DNA of 5,595 bases from Candidatus Kapaibacterium sp. (GTDB lineage Bacteria; Bacteroidota; Ignavibacteria; Kapaibacteriales; UBA2268), in the NCBI GenBank assembly GCA_938038165.1, contig CALHRB010000018.1, positions 1-5,595 of the forward strand. Reading direction: 5' to 3'. The translations under genes were made by a program, and so were the position numbers. Below, piece by piece: positions 1-5,595 of the stretch; position 1 is the stretch's first letter; every line of letters starts with the position of its first letter. The notes below the pieces were generated by a model. That model did no database searches, was not told the origin of the DNA, and saw only the letters and a program-made list of their open reading frames with translations.

Positions 1-18
1 AACATAAAAAAGTATCTT

Positions 19-24
19 GAGGAG
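19..24 (+). promoter_or_regulatory. Strong Shine-Dalgarno site of the lipoprotein gene
   Basis: GAGGAG lies five bases upstream of the ATG at 30, a near-ideal match to the 16S rRNA tail at usable spacing. It fixes the start of the lipoprotein. Most other genes here have no comparable site, so this gene may be translated more efficiently than its neighbours. Confidence 0.8.
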
Positions 25-29
25 CTTTT

Positions 30-725
30 ATGAAATATCTAGCAATTATACTATTATCATTTATTCTTGTTTCCTGCGGACCTTCGGTCAATCCTGCCCT
101 TCAGCAGAAAATTAATAACTTTTATGGGAAAAGTTCATCAAAGTCTTTCAATATGTCAGGCAATTTTGTTAAAACTATGCCTTTGAAGGTTGGTCAGTGG
201 GTGATGCAAGGAAGCAACAACGAAGGAACAAAATCAATTAATAGAATATCTATAGTTGGGCAGGAACAAGGTGGTTGGATTTTTGAGTTTTATTCTTTAA
301 CAGAATCAGTTGAAAGCTGGACACAAATGCTAATAAAAGGCTTGGAAGAAGCAAATGAATCAAAAAATTTTGATGATATTGATATTGTTTGGGTAAAAAC
401 GAAAGACAATGATGGAAACATTAATACAATTGATGGCATGGTGCTTAGCCTGTCGAAAGGATTATATAAGCAATCTTTATCATCATTGAACCTGAAATTG
501 ACATCGGGAACAAGCGGTGGATCAATAACCGTTCCCGCAGGAACTTTCAACGGGACTTACAAGTCTAAGGCCGAGGTCAGTGTTTTGGGGACTAAATATA
601 CTGCCGAAGGCTGGTACCATAGCGAAGTTCCAATAAACGGAATGGTAAAATCTGTTAGCGATAATGGGAAAATAGTTACCGAGTTGCTGGATTTTGGTCT
701 AACCGGTGCAGTTCGTTCTTTTTAA
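30..725 (+). CDS. Exported lipoprotein of unknown function
   Basis: This encodes a 231-residue predicted lipoprotein. The N-terminus has one Lys, a hydrophobic stretch and a lipobox L13-V14-S15-C16, so signal peptidase II should cleave before Cys16. Gly17 follows, and no further membrane segment is visible, so the protein is probably anchored in the periplasm or outer membrane. The mature part is rich in Ser, Asn and alternating hydrophobic residues, suggesting beta structure. The C-terminal third carries a V-P-A-G-T-F motif (168-173), then W195-Y196-H197 with E199-V200-P201, and a closing E-L-L-D-F-G (218-223). That layout recalls DUF3108/LolA-like beta-sheet proteins, where VPAGxF precedes a WY...VP segment; this is a resemblance from memory, not a family assignment. 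The ATG at 30 is chosen for its GAGGAG site. The histidine kinase gene follows on the same strand after 65 bases with no visible terminator, so co-transcription is possible. Function is unknown. Confidence 0.85.
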   Translation: MKYLAIILLSFILVSCGPSVNPALQQKINNFYGKSSSKSFNMSGNFVKTMPLKVGQWVMQGSNNEGTKSINRISIVGQEQGGWIFEFYSLTESVESWTQMLIKGLEEANESKNFDDIDIVWVKTKDNDGNINTIDGMVLSLSKGLYKQSLSSLNLKLTSGTSGGSITVPAGTFNGTYKSKAEVSVLGTKYTAEGWYHSEVPINGMVKSVSDNGKIVTELLDFGLTGAVRSF

Positions 726-790
726 TCCATCTATAAACACTTAAAAAAAAAGTAAATATTTTCAGATTGTTTACGATAATACTATGACAC

Positions 791-2335
791 TTGATATTTA
801 ATGTTTTAAACAATTTGAATTTATTTGCAATTAAAACTGATTTGCCTAATTTAATTGGAAGAGATTTTCCAATTGAAGAGCTATACCTTTCTAAAATTTT
901 AGATTCTTTACCAGATGCTATAACTTTAAAAGATGCAAAAACGCTAAAATATGTCTATGTGAATAAAACCTTTCAGAATCTGATGGGATACTCTAAAGAT
1001 GATATTATTGGAAAAACAAATTATGAAATCTATTCTTCAGAGTTAGCCGATTACTACACTTCATACGATAAAAAGTTACTCGACACCCAAAAAACAATTG
1101 AAATTGATGAGGAATTCCATAAAACAAAAAAAAATGAAATAAAAGTCTTTGAAACAAAAAAAGTATTATTAACATCTGGTGATAATCAACCAAAGTATAT
1201 TGTAGATATCTCAAGAGATATAACCGAAAGCACAAAGACAAAAAAGTACCTTGAAGAGGTCGAGCTAAGATTCCTGAAAATGTTCGAGTTAAGCCCTGTT
1301 GGCATCATTATTTTCAGGGCGAGCGATTTCACAATTCTTGATTCCAATAACAGTTTGCTTGATTTTTTGGAAATAAAAAAAGATGATATTATTGGAAAAA
1401 GGCTGAATGAATTAAGTTATTTCCGTAATAGAGAATTAATATCTGATGTATTCAATCAGTTGAACAACGAAAATCAGATAGTATCAAAAGAAATCCAAAT
1501 GACAACCTCACTTAATAAAGAAAAAACAGCTCTAATGTCACTGGGATATATTGATTCTGAGTCCTTCGAACCTTGGATAATATGTATGCTACTTAATATA
1601 ACCGAAACCAAAGCTGCTATTAAAGAACTGGAGTTAGTTGTTGAAAAAGAAAAAGACCTTAATATTCTCAAAACAAGGTTTATTTCGATGATCTCACACG
1701 AAATGAGAACACCTCTTACATCAATTATGCTCTCGGCAGATTTATTAAAAAGATATGAGGGAACGTGGAACCTTGAGGAAAGAGAAAAACACTTCGATAG
1801 GATACAAAAGACAGTTCTGAACCTGACTCACTTGATGGAAAATGTCCTTACAATTGGAAGATTGGAAGCCGGCAAATTTGAATTAACAAGAGAATTGATT
1901 GATGTAGTTGGCTTAACAAGATCAATCATTGAAAACGTTCAAATATCCAAAGGTGTGGAAGATAGAATTGAATTCAAATATCTTGGCGGTTGTTCAGACA
2001 TTAAAATTGATGAAAATTTAGTTGTTTTAATAATCACAAATCTTCTTTCGAATGCAATAAAATATTCAGGTAAAGATTCAAAAATTTATCTCGAATTGAG
2101 TGGTAATGATAATGATGTAATTTTTATTATTAAGGATGAAGGAATTGGAATACCATCGGAAGATAAACAAAGAATATTCGATACATTCTATCGAGGCTCT
2201 AATACAAATGGAATCTATGGTTATGGTCTTGGTCTTTCGATAGTAAAAAAATGTGTCGAAGCTCATAATGGAAAAATTTTTGTAGAAAGTGAAGAAAATC
2301 TTGGGACAACCTTTAAAGTAATGCTACCTAAATAG
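791..2335 (+). CDS. Soluble PAS-PAS sensor histidine kinase
   Basis: A sensor histidine kinase of about 514 residues that should autophosphorylate on His303 and pass phosphate to a response regulator not present in this window. Domains in order are PAS1 (about 34-146), PAS2 (about 157-273), a charged helical linker (about 273-296), HisKA (about 294-357) and HATPase_c (about 404-513). The H box is S-H303-E-M-R-T-P-L, whose E-x-x-T pattern is typical of HisKA kinases that are also phosphatases. The N box contains N421 in N-L-L-S-N-A, the G1 box is D449-E-G-I-G, the F box is F463-D-T-F-Y-R-G, and the G2 box is G477-Y-G-L-G-L. All catalytic boxes look intact. No transmembrane segment, signal peptide or receiver domain is seen, so it should sense a cytoplasmic cue through the PAS domains. 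PAS1 lacks the cysteine motif of LOV domains; the ligand is unknown. No in-frame ATG occurs before the PAS1 core, and TGA at 785-787 closes the frame upstream. TTG at 791 is the first usable start, with TTG at 815 or 842 as alternatives. Confidence 0.93.
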   Translation: MIFNVLNNLNLFAIKTDLPNLIGRDFPIEELYLSKILDSLPDAITLKDAKTLKYVYVNKTFQNLMGYSKDDIIGKTNYEIYSSELADYYTSYDKKLLDTQKTIEIDEEFHKTKKNEIKVFETKKVLLTSGDNQPKYIVDISRDITESTKTKKYLEEVELRFLKMFELSPVGIIIFRASDFTILDSNNSLLDFLEIKKDDIIGKRLNELSYFRNRELISDVFNQLNNENQIVSKEIQMTTSLNKEKTALMSLGYIDSESFEPWIICMLLNITETKAAIKELELVVEKEKDLNILKTRFISMISHEMRTPLTSIMLSADLLKRYEGTWNLEEREKHFDRIQKTVLNLTHLMENVLTIGRLEAGKFELTRELIDVVGLTRSIIENVQISKGVEDRIEFKYLGGCSDIKIDENLVVLIITNLLSNAIKYSGKDSKIYLELSGNDNDVIFIIKDEGIGIPSEDKQRIFDTFYRGSNTNGIYGYGLGLSIVKKCVEAHNGKIFVESEENLGTTFKVMLPK

Positions 2336-2385
2336 CTATACAGATTATTCAAGTATAAATTGATAAAAAATGATAAATTTCAAAC

Positions 2386-2415
2386 AAAAAAGCCGTCTCT
2401 TTTGCCGAGACAGCC
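2386..2415 (-). terminator. Intrinsic terminator of the thioesterase-porQ-secreted protein unit
   Basis: Read on the minus strand, GCTGTCTC pairs with GAGACGGC as an 8-bp stem (one G-U pair) around a 7-base GGCAAAA loop, followed by six T. It lies about 30 bases past the stop of the small secreted protein gene. On the plus strand the G-U becomes a C-A mismatch and no T-run follows the stem, so it should serve the minus-strand genes only. Confidence 0.88.
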
Positions 2416-2445
2416 ATAATAAAATATAAAATTATAGTTTAAAAT

Positions 2446-2865
2446 TTATTTAGGTTGATTTCTGATATTTTTACCGGATTCAACTATAGCATCAACAAAA
2501 CGTTTGTATTGTTCGGCCTGGGCACCAGTAATTCTTGCCCTGCTCAAAAGGTTAATCAGGTTTTGAGCGGTTAGCAATGGCATTTCAACTATCATAGTAT
2601 CTGCCGGTTTTTTGTTAGTTGTTTGGGCGGTCTTAATAAAGCCTTCAATCATAATCTTGCACCCGAGGAAGGATTCCACTTCGTTTCCAACGATTTCGAC
2701 ATTTCCTAACGTTGTATAAGCAAAAGCAAGATCTTCGACTATAACAGTAGGTTTTAAAATTATTTGTTTTTGGGGATCTTGAAGGTTTGGTTGATTTTGC
2801 TGAGCAAAAACATTAGTGGTAAATAAAATTGTTGCAATTATCAGAAACAAACTCTTGAAATTCAT
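2446..2865 (-). CDS. Small secreted protein of unknown family next to porQ
   Basis: This encodes a 139-residue predicted exported protein that I do not recognise. The first 21 residues form a Sec signal peptide: M-N-F-K, a hydrophobic core and V-F-A, with cleavage predicted between A21 and Q22. The mature part starts with a Gln/Asn/Pro-rich linker (22-35), then alternating hydrophobic residues suggesting beta strands (about 38-78, with a single Cys69). An amphipathic helical region follows (about 97-128) with L-I-N-L-L-S-R-A-R and a Lys/Arg/Asn-rich tail. There is no lipobox, no transmembrane segment and no obvious type IX sorting domain. The frame also opens 11 codons earlier at 2898, but the GGGAG at 2873-2877 sits seven bases before the ATG at 2865 and gives a clean signal peptide, so the shorter form is preferred. 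It lies 51 bases downstream of porQ on the same strand and ahead of the terminator, so it is probably co-transcribed with porQ. A periplasmic or envelope role is inferred. Confidence 0.8.
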   Translation of the reverse strand: MNFKSLFLIIATILFTTNVFAQQNQPNLQDPQKQIILKPTVIVEDLAFAYTTLGNVEIVGNEVESFLGCKIMIEGFIKTAQTTNKKPADTMIVEMPLLTAQNLINLLSRARITGAQAEQYKRFVDAIVESGKNIRNQPK

Positions 2866-2872
2866 AAAAAAA

Positions 2873-2877
2873 CTCCC
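2873..2877 (-). promoter_or_regulatory. Shine-Dalgarno site that decides the start of the secreted protein
   Basis: On the minus strand GGGAG precedes the ATG at 2865 by seven bases. The alternative upstream ATG at 2898 would place this site inside the coding region, so the site argues for the 139-residue product. Confidence 0.75.
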
Positions 2878-2916
2878 ATTTTTGTTAATAAAAAACACAA
2901 AATTATCTATCGAAAA

Positions 2917-3861
2917 TTAGAAATCCAAATTGATACCAATTCTATGAAGAAAAGTATTATAACCATATTGTGCAATGGCATAATCAACATTAATTGAATT
3001 AGTATTTATTCCAACGCCAGCAGAAATACCAGTAAATTGTTTGTCATTTTGTGGTGCAGCTTTTCGCCTTATTTGATTATCATAACCAAGTCTTGCCTGT
3101 ACATATTCGCCAAAGTAAAACTCTCCACCAATTGAGAAGTTCAAAAATTTATCAAAAAAATTATTTGTCTGATCGGCAAGGTGATGAATACTAAGGTTGA
3201 CCAGAAGCGGTAAACCTCGCAATCTGTTATTTACTCCTAATCTGACATCTAAAGGAAGCGGCTCATAATAATCAATGAACTTAGATAATTGAGCTCCAGC
3301 GTGAAGCACAGATAAGCCTATGTTTGTTCTACTGTCCGGTATTTGATAAATTAAACCAGCATCAAATGCAAGTGATGATGAATTGTATTTGTCAATATTG
3401 TTATATAAGTATTTAAGGCTGAGACCATAATAAAGATTTGTGTCTAATTGATTTGAGTAGGTAGCGGCTATAACAATATCATTGGCTCCATAAGTTCCAA
3501 TCTGAGCTCCAAATCTGTCGGCTCTGACAAATGAACCATAATTTGTGAAGGAAACGGAGACACCAAAGGTGCCAAGTTCTTCAAATTGTCTGACATAAAC
3601 AACATTACCAGAATTAATGTCAAGTACATGCTTAAGAAAGGTTGCTGAGAAATGTTTTTCTTCAACGGTTGATATTGTTGCAGGATTAAAAAAAATCGCA
3701 CCCGGATCATTTGGCATTGCTTCGAAACAGCCAGAGATCCCTGCTGCTCTTGCATTGGAATTAAATCTTAGAAATTGAAAAGGAGTGTTCACCGCAAAAA
3801 GATGAGCACATTCAAATGATAAAATAAATAAAAATATAATTAACTTTTTTATTAAGGACAT
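2917..3861 (-). CDS. porQ: PorV/PorQ-family outer-membrane protein, most like type IX secretion PorQ
   Basis: A 314-residue predicted outer-membrane beta-barrel of the PorV/PorQ family, most likely PorQ. In characterised Bacteroidota, PorQ is part of the surface complex with PorU, PorV and PorZ that processes type IX cargo and attaches it to the cell surface. A signal peptide (1-23, K5-K6, hydrophobic core, L-F-A) is followed by the family's N-terminal signature: S35-N-A-R-A-A-G, then a short turn and D52-P-G-A-I-F-F-N-P-A (52-61). The rest alternates hydrophobic and polar residues as membrane strands do and ends in a terminal Phe (L-D-F). PorQ-like features are the G97-T-F...T-N-Y-G-S-F stretch (97-111), G122-T-Y-G-A-N-D, the Y-E-P-L-P block (198-203) and H226-H-L. 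Assignment to PorQ rather than PorV is from memory of these blocks. Its length is close to that of known PorQ. Cys18 lies in the signal peptide but is preceded by S-F-E, so it is not a lipobox. The start has only a weak GGA six bases upstream. The neighbours suggest co-transcription with the thioesterase upstream and the secreted protein downstream. Confidence 0.8.
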   Translation of the reverse strand: MSLIKKLIIFLFILSFECAHLFAVNTPFQFLRFNSNARAAGISGCFEAMPNDPGAIFFNPATISTVEEKHFSATFLKHVLDINSGNVVYVRQFEELGTFGVSVSFTNYGSFVRADRFGAQIGTYGANDIVIAATYSNQLDTNLYYGLSLKYLYNNIDKYNSSSLAFDAGLIYQIPDSRTNIGLSVLHAGAQLSKFIDYYEPLPLDVRLGVNNRLRGLPLLVNLSIHHLADQTNNFFDKFLNFSIGGEFYFGEYVQARLGYDNQIRRKAAPQNDKQFTGISAGVGINTNSINVDYAIAQYGYNTFLHRIGINLDF

Positions 3862-3864
3862 TCT

Positions 3865-3873
3865 TTATCCACA
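3865..3873. promoter_or_regulatory. DnaA-box-like 9-mer in the porQ leader
   Basis: TTATCCACA matches the high-affinity DnaA box exactly. It lies four to twelve bases upstream of the porQ start codon and overlaps its weak GGA ribosome binding site on the minus strand. I found no second copy in the window, so it is not part of a replication origin here. It may be chance or a single regulatory site. Confidence 0.25.
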
Positions 3874-3917
3874 ATAACAAAATGTAAACAAAAAACGGTT
3901 AATTATAATTAATATTG

Positions 3918-4328
3918 CTAAATTTTTAATCTTAATGCTTTTAAGAAAATATCGGGTGGTTTAACTGCTTTTTTTGTTATTGAGTTCATAAATGAATGAA
4001 TTGTATAGCCCTCGGCTATCACAATATCATCTCTTAGAATAACATAATCAAATTGTAATCTTGCAGAGATTTTTTCTGTATCAATCTTTGAATTGATGGA
4101 AAGCAGATCATCATAATAAGCAGCTTTTTTGAATAAAACTTTTGCTTCGATCAATGGCAGATGAAATCCTGCTTTTTCGAACTCAGTATATGGTAAATTG
4201 TTTGCTCTCATAAGCTCTGTTCTCCCAACTTCGAAATATACAAGGTAAACACTGTTATAAACAACTCCCATCTTGTCTGTGTCAGCATATCTGACTCTGA
4301 TATTTGTATTTAAACTCAAAATGCTCAT
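3918..4328 (-). CDS. Acyl-CoA thioesterase, YbgC/FadM-like 4HBT hot-dog family
   Basis: A 136-residue hot-dog-fold thioesterase that should hydrolyse acyl-CoA (or acyl-ACP) to free acid and thiol in the cytoplasm. The length is right for a single-domain family member. The N-terminal block R11-V-R-Y-A-D-T-D18-K-M-G-V-V-Y-N (11-25), followed by Y-F-E-V-G-R-T-E (31-38), is the diagnostic 4HBT/YbgC motif. D18 aligns with the catalytic Asp of 4-hydroxybenzoyl-CoA thioesterase. The His often found after G-V-V-Y in YbgC is Asn25 here. The remainder gives the expected strands and the central hydrophobic helix. The substrate cannot be read from sequence. It is the first gene of a minus-strand run, 56 bases ahead of porQ, with no convincing terminator between, so it may be co-transcribed with porQ. 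It diverges from the acetyltransferase gene. No Shine-Dalgarno site is visible before the ATG, which is common in this bacterial group. Confidence 0.9.
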   Translation of the reverse strand: MSILSLNTNIRVRYADTDKMGVVYNSVYLVYFEVGRTELMRANNLPYTEFEKAGFHLPLIEAKVLFKKAAYYDDLLSINSKIDTEKISARLQFDYVILRDDIVIAEGYTIHSFMNSITKKAVKPPDIFLKALRLKI

Positions 4329-4395
4329 TTTATTTGTAATTTAAGTATTATAAATTTACAATATTATGTATTTTAAAATCAAATTCAATTTTTTT
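4329..4395. promoter_or_regulatory. Divergent promoter region, thioesterase / acetyltransferase
   Basis: These 67 very AT-rich bases separate two genes that point away from each other, so promoters for both should lie here. On the minus strand an exact TATAAT occurs at 4347-4352, about 20 bases before the thioesterase start, but no matching -35 element or Bacteroidota TAnnTTTG box is clear at the right distance. The inference rests mainly on gene orientation. Confidence 0.4.
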
Positions 4396-4863
4396 ATGTC
4401 AAAATTTGAAAATTTAATTATCAGATTCGCTCGTTTGGATGATGCGAATATATTGGCAGAAATCAATAAATCAATGGCTCTCGAATCCGAAGGATTAAAT
4501 CTCGATTTTCAAACTGTGCTTTCTGGAGTTAAAAATTTGATGCTTCAAATTGACCATGGCTTTTATCTGATTGCAGCAATAGAAAATCAAATTGTTGGAA
4601 CTCTAATGATTACATATGAATGGACTGATTGGCGTAATGGTCTCTTTTGGTGGATTCAAAGCGTTTATGTCGTCCCCGATATGCGAAACAAAGGTGTTTA
4701 CAAGGCTCTTTATCACTATGTCAAAGAAATTGCCAAAAATGATACACGTTTCCGAGGTTTCAGGCTTTATGTTGATAAAGATAATCAAAGGGCAATAGAA
4801 GTTTATAAAAAGTTGGGAATGACAGAATCCAACTATATTTTTTTTGAAGAAAAAAATTTGTGA
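4396..4863 (+). CDS. GNAT-family N-acetyltransferase
   Basis: A 155-residue GCN5-related acetyltransferase that should move an acetyl group from acetyl-CoA to an amine in the cytoplasm; the acceptor is unknown. Motif A is V90-Y-V-V-P-D-M-R97-N-K-G100-V-Y102, the acetyl-CoA pyrophosphate loop, with Tyr where the last Gly/Ala of R/Q-x-x-G-x-G/A is usual. Motif B is Y125-V-D-K-D-N130-Q-R-A-I-E-V-Y137-K-K-L-G, the usual C-terminal block. A tryptophan-rich stretch, E75-W-T-D-W-R-N-G-L-F-W-W-I-Q (75-88), and M27-A-L-E-S-E-G (27-33) mark a distinct subfamily I recall as widespread in bacteria but uncharacterised. The frame extends ten codons further to an ATG at 4366, but that addition (many Lys, Phe and Ile) adds no domain and would leave only 37 bases for the divergent promoters, so the ATG at 4396 is preferred. 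No Shine-Dalgarno site supports either. It stands alone on its strand and converges on the methyltransferase with a 16-base gap. Confidence 0.9.
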   Translation: MSKFENLIIRFARLDDANILAEINKSMALESEGLNLDFQTVLSGVKNLMLQIDHGFYLIAAIENQIVGTLMITYEWTDWRNGLFWWIQSVYVVPDMRNKGVYKALYHYVKEIAKNDTRFRGFRLYVDKDNQRAIEVYKKLGMTESNYIFFEEKNL

Positions 4864-4879
4864 GTTGCTGAAATTTATT

Positions 4880-5563
4880 TTATTTAACCCACTTTTTTTT
4901 GGCAAGTATCAGATATTGGAAGACAGTAAAAGGTGTAAGTTTACCAAAAGAAATTTTATTTAATAGATTCAGTTTCCACCCAGAGTTTAAATTAAAATCA
5001 GTTTTTAGTATTTCATATCCGGTTTCATCGAACATTTTTCTGATTGTTTGGATAGTAAAAAATCTTAGATGGGTTTTATCCAAAATGCCCGATTCTTCGT
5101 AATCAAATTGACCAGTAAGCAATTTTTTTAAAACAAGATAATTCTGAACGTTTGGAATACTTGCAACGATATAACCATCACGGCTTAGATAGTAATACAA
5201 TTTCTTGAGAACTGTCCAGGGATCTCGGGTGTGTTCAAGCACATCAGCACAAATAATACAATCAAAATAGCCCTCGGGATAATCAAGGTCAAGCACTTCG
5301 ATATCAGAAGTCAGAACTCTGTCAAGTTTTTGCTGAGCAATTTCTGCTGCCGGAAGATATGGCTCAACGCCTACTGCGACTGAAGCTCCGAGCAGTCTTT
5401 TTGCTTCAGCACCTGTGTACCCTTCGCTACAACCTATGTCCAGAATGGCTTTTACCTCTTTAGGTATTAGTTTTAGCACATCATAGCGAATATAGCTGTA
5501 ATATATCTTCTCTTTTTCTCTATAATATTTCTCTCCGTTTGCTATTTCTTTGTTTTTTCTCAT
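4880..5563 (-). CDS. Class I SAM-dependent methyltransferase
   Basis: A 227-residue methyltransferase of the Methyltransf_11/23 type that should use S-adenosylmethionine in the cytoplasm. Motif I is I40-L-D-I-G-C-S-E-G (40-48), the nucleotide-binding loop. Motif II ends in the acidic residue E67 of G-V-E-P, which should hold the ribose hydroxyls. Motif IV is F100-D-C-I-I-C-A-D-V-L-E-H (100-111). A later D162-K-T-H-L-R-F-F-T block is typical of small methyltransferases encoded near glycosyltransferases in cell-surface polysaccharide clusters, so a sugar, lipid or polyprenyl-linked glycan acceptor is plausible but not shown. The C-terminus is basic and hydrophobic. The frame opens with TTG at 5566 followed directly by ATG at 5563, and I chose the ATG. 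No Shine-Dalgarno site is visible. The neighbour beyond the window edge would be needed to judge operon membership. It is complete and shows no broken motif. Confidence 0.9.
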   Translation of the reverse strand: MRKNKEIANGEKYYREKEKIYYSYIRYDVLKLIPKEVKAILDIGCSEGYTGAEAKRLLGASVAVGVEPYLPAAEIAQQKLDRVLTSDIEVLDLDYPEGYFDCIICADVLEHTRDPWTVLKKLYYYLSRDGYIVASIPNVQNYLVLKKLLTGQFDYEESGILDKTHLRFFTIQTIRKMFDETGYEILKTDFNLNSGWKLNLLNKISFGKLTPFTVFQYLILAKKKWVK

Positions 5564-5595
5564 CAATTATAAATAAAACAAAGCAAGAATATTAT

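Noticed and set aside
743..751. Run of nine A between the lipoprotein and kinase genes as a terminator or slippage site
   Set aside because: No GC-rich stem precedes it, it is A rather than T on the transcribed plus strand, and it lies outside any coding frame.
2866..2898. Longer start for the small secreted protein at 2898, adding 11 residues
   Set aside because: It would bury a well-spaced GGGAG site inside the gene and put a polar extension before an otherwise standard signal peptide.
3468..3755. 95-residue open frame inside porQ, and other open frames overlapping the main genes (290-550, 1005-1241, 1474-1671, 2078-2266, 4603-4905, 4616-4798, 4899-5102)
   Set aside because: They overlap genes with clear family motifs, have no ribosome binding sites or recognisable domains, and look like by-products of long coding regions.
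3808..3810. Cys18 of the PorQ-like protein as a lipidation site
   Set aside because: The residues before it are S-F-E, with a charged residue at -1, which does not fit a lipobox. A signal peptidase I site after L-F-A at residue 23 fits better.
3899..3912. Perfect 14-base palindrome TTAATTATAATTAA between the thioesterase and porQ genes, followed on the minus strand by a T-run
   Set aside because: It is all A/T, so such palindromes arise by chance in this composition, and the hairpin would be too weak for a terminator. No related half-sites are seen nearby.
4366..4395. Longer start for the acetyltransferase at 4366
   Set aside because: The added residues match no part of the GNAT fold, and the position would crowd the divergent promoter region. 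It cannot be strictly excluded, as neither start has a Shine-Dalgarno site.
4850..4876. AAATTT repeated as an inverted repeat between the convergent acetyltransferase and methyltransferase ends, with a T-run on the minus strand
   Set aside because: The stem is only six A-T pairs around an 11-base loop, too weak to call a terminator, and part of it lies in the acetyltransferase coding region.

Overview
The window is AT-rich (about two thirds A+T by eye) and dense with single-copy chromosomal genes. A PorQ-like type IX secretion protein, AT-rich spacers with few clear Shine-Dalgarno sites, and FCB-type exported lipoproteins point to the Bacteroidota / Ignavibacteriota / Chlorobi group. I infer this from protein character, not from a marker gene. 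No rRNA, tRNA, insertion sequence, integrase, CRISPR array or phage gene is visible, and no stretch over 300 bases lacks a gene.

Left part, plus strand: a 231-residue exported lipoprotein of unknown function (30-725) with a strong ribosome binding site is followed after 65 bases by a soluble PAS-PAS-HisKA-HATPase sensor histidine kinase (791-2335). The kinase has no in-frame ATG at its N-terminus, so it either starts at TTG or carries a small frameshift. No response regulator is present in the window. The two genes may be co-transcribed, as no terminator is visible between them.

Middle part, minus strand: a likely three-gene unit reads right to left. It holds a hot-dog acyl-CoA thioesterase (3918-4328), a PorQ-like outer-membrane protein (2917-3861) and a small secreted protein of unknown family (2446-2865, start corrected downstream of a GGGAG site). 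The unit ends in a clear intrinsic terminator (2386-2415) that works well only on the minus strand. PorQ belongs to the surface complex that receives type IX cargo and attaches it to the cell surface, so the small secreted protein is a candidate accessory factor.

Right part: a GNAT acetyltransferase (4396-4863, plus) diverges from the thioesterase and converges on a class I SAM-dependent methyltransferase (4880-5563, minus) of the kind common in surface-glycan clusters.

I do not see a clearly new multi-gene system. The points most worth a second look are the unknown secreted protein next to porQ, a perfect DnaA-box-like 9-mer in the porQ leader, the unusual start of the histidine kinase, and an in-frame DNA repeat between its two PAS domains.
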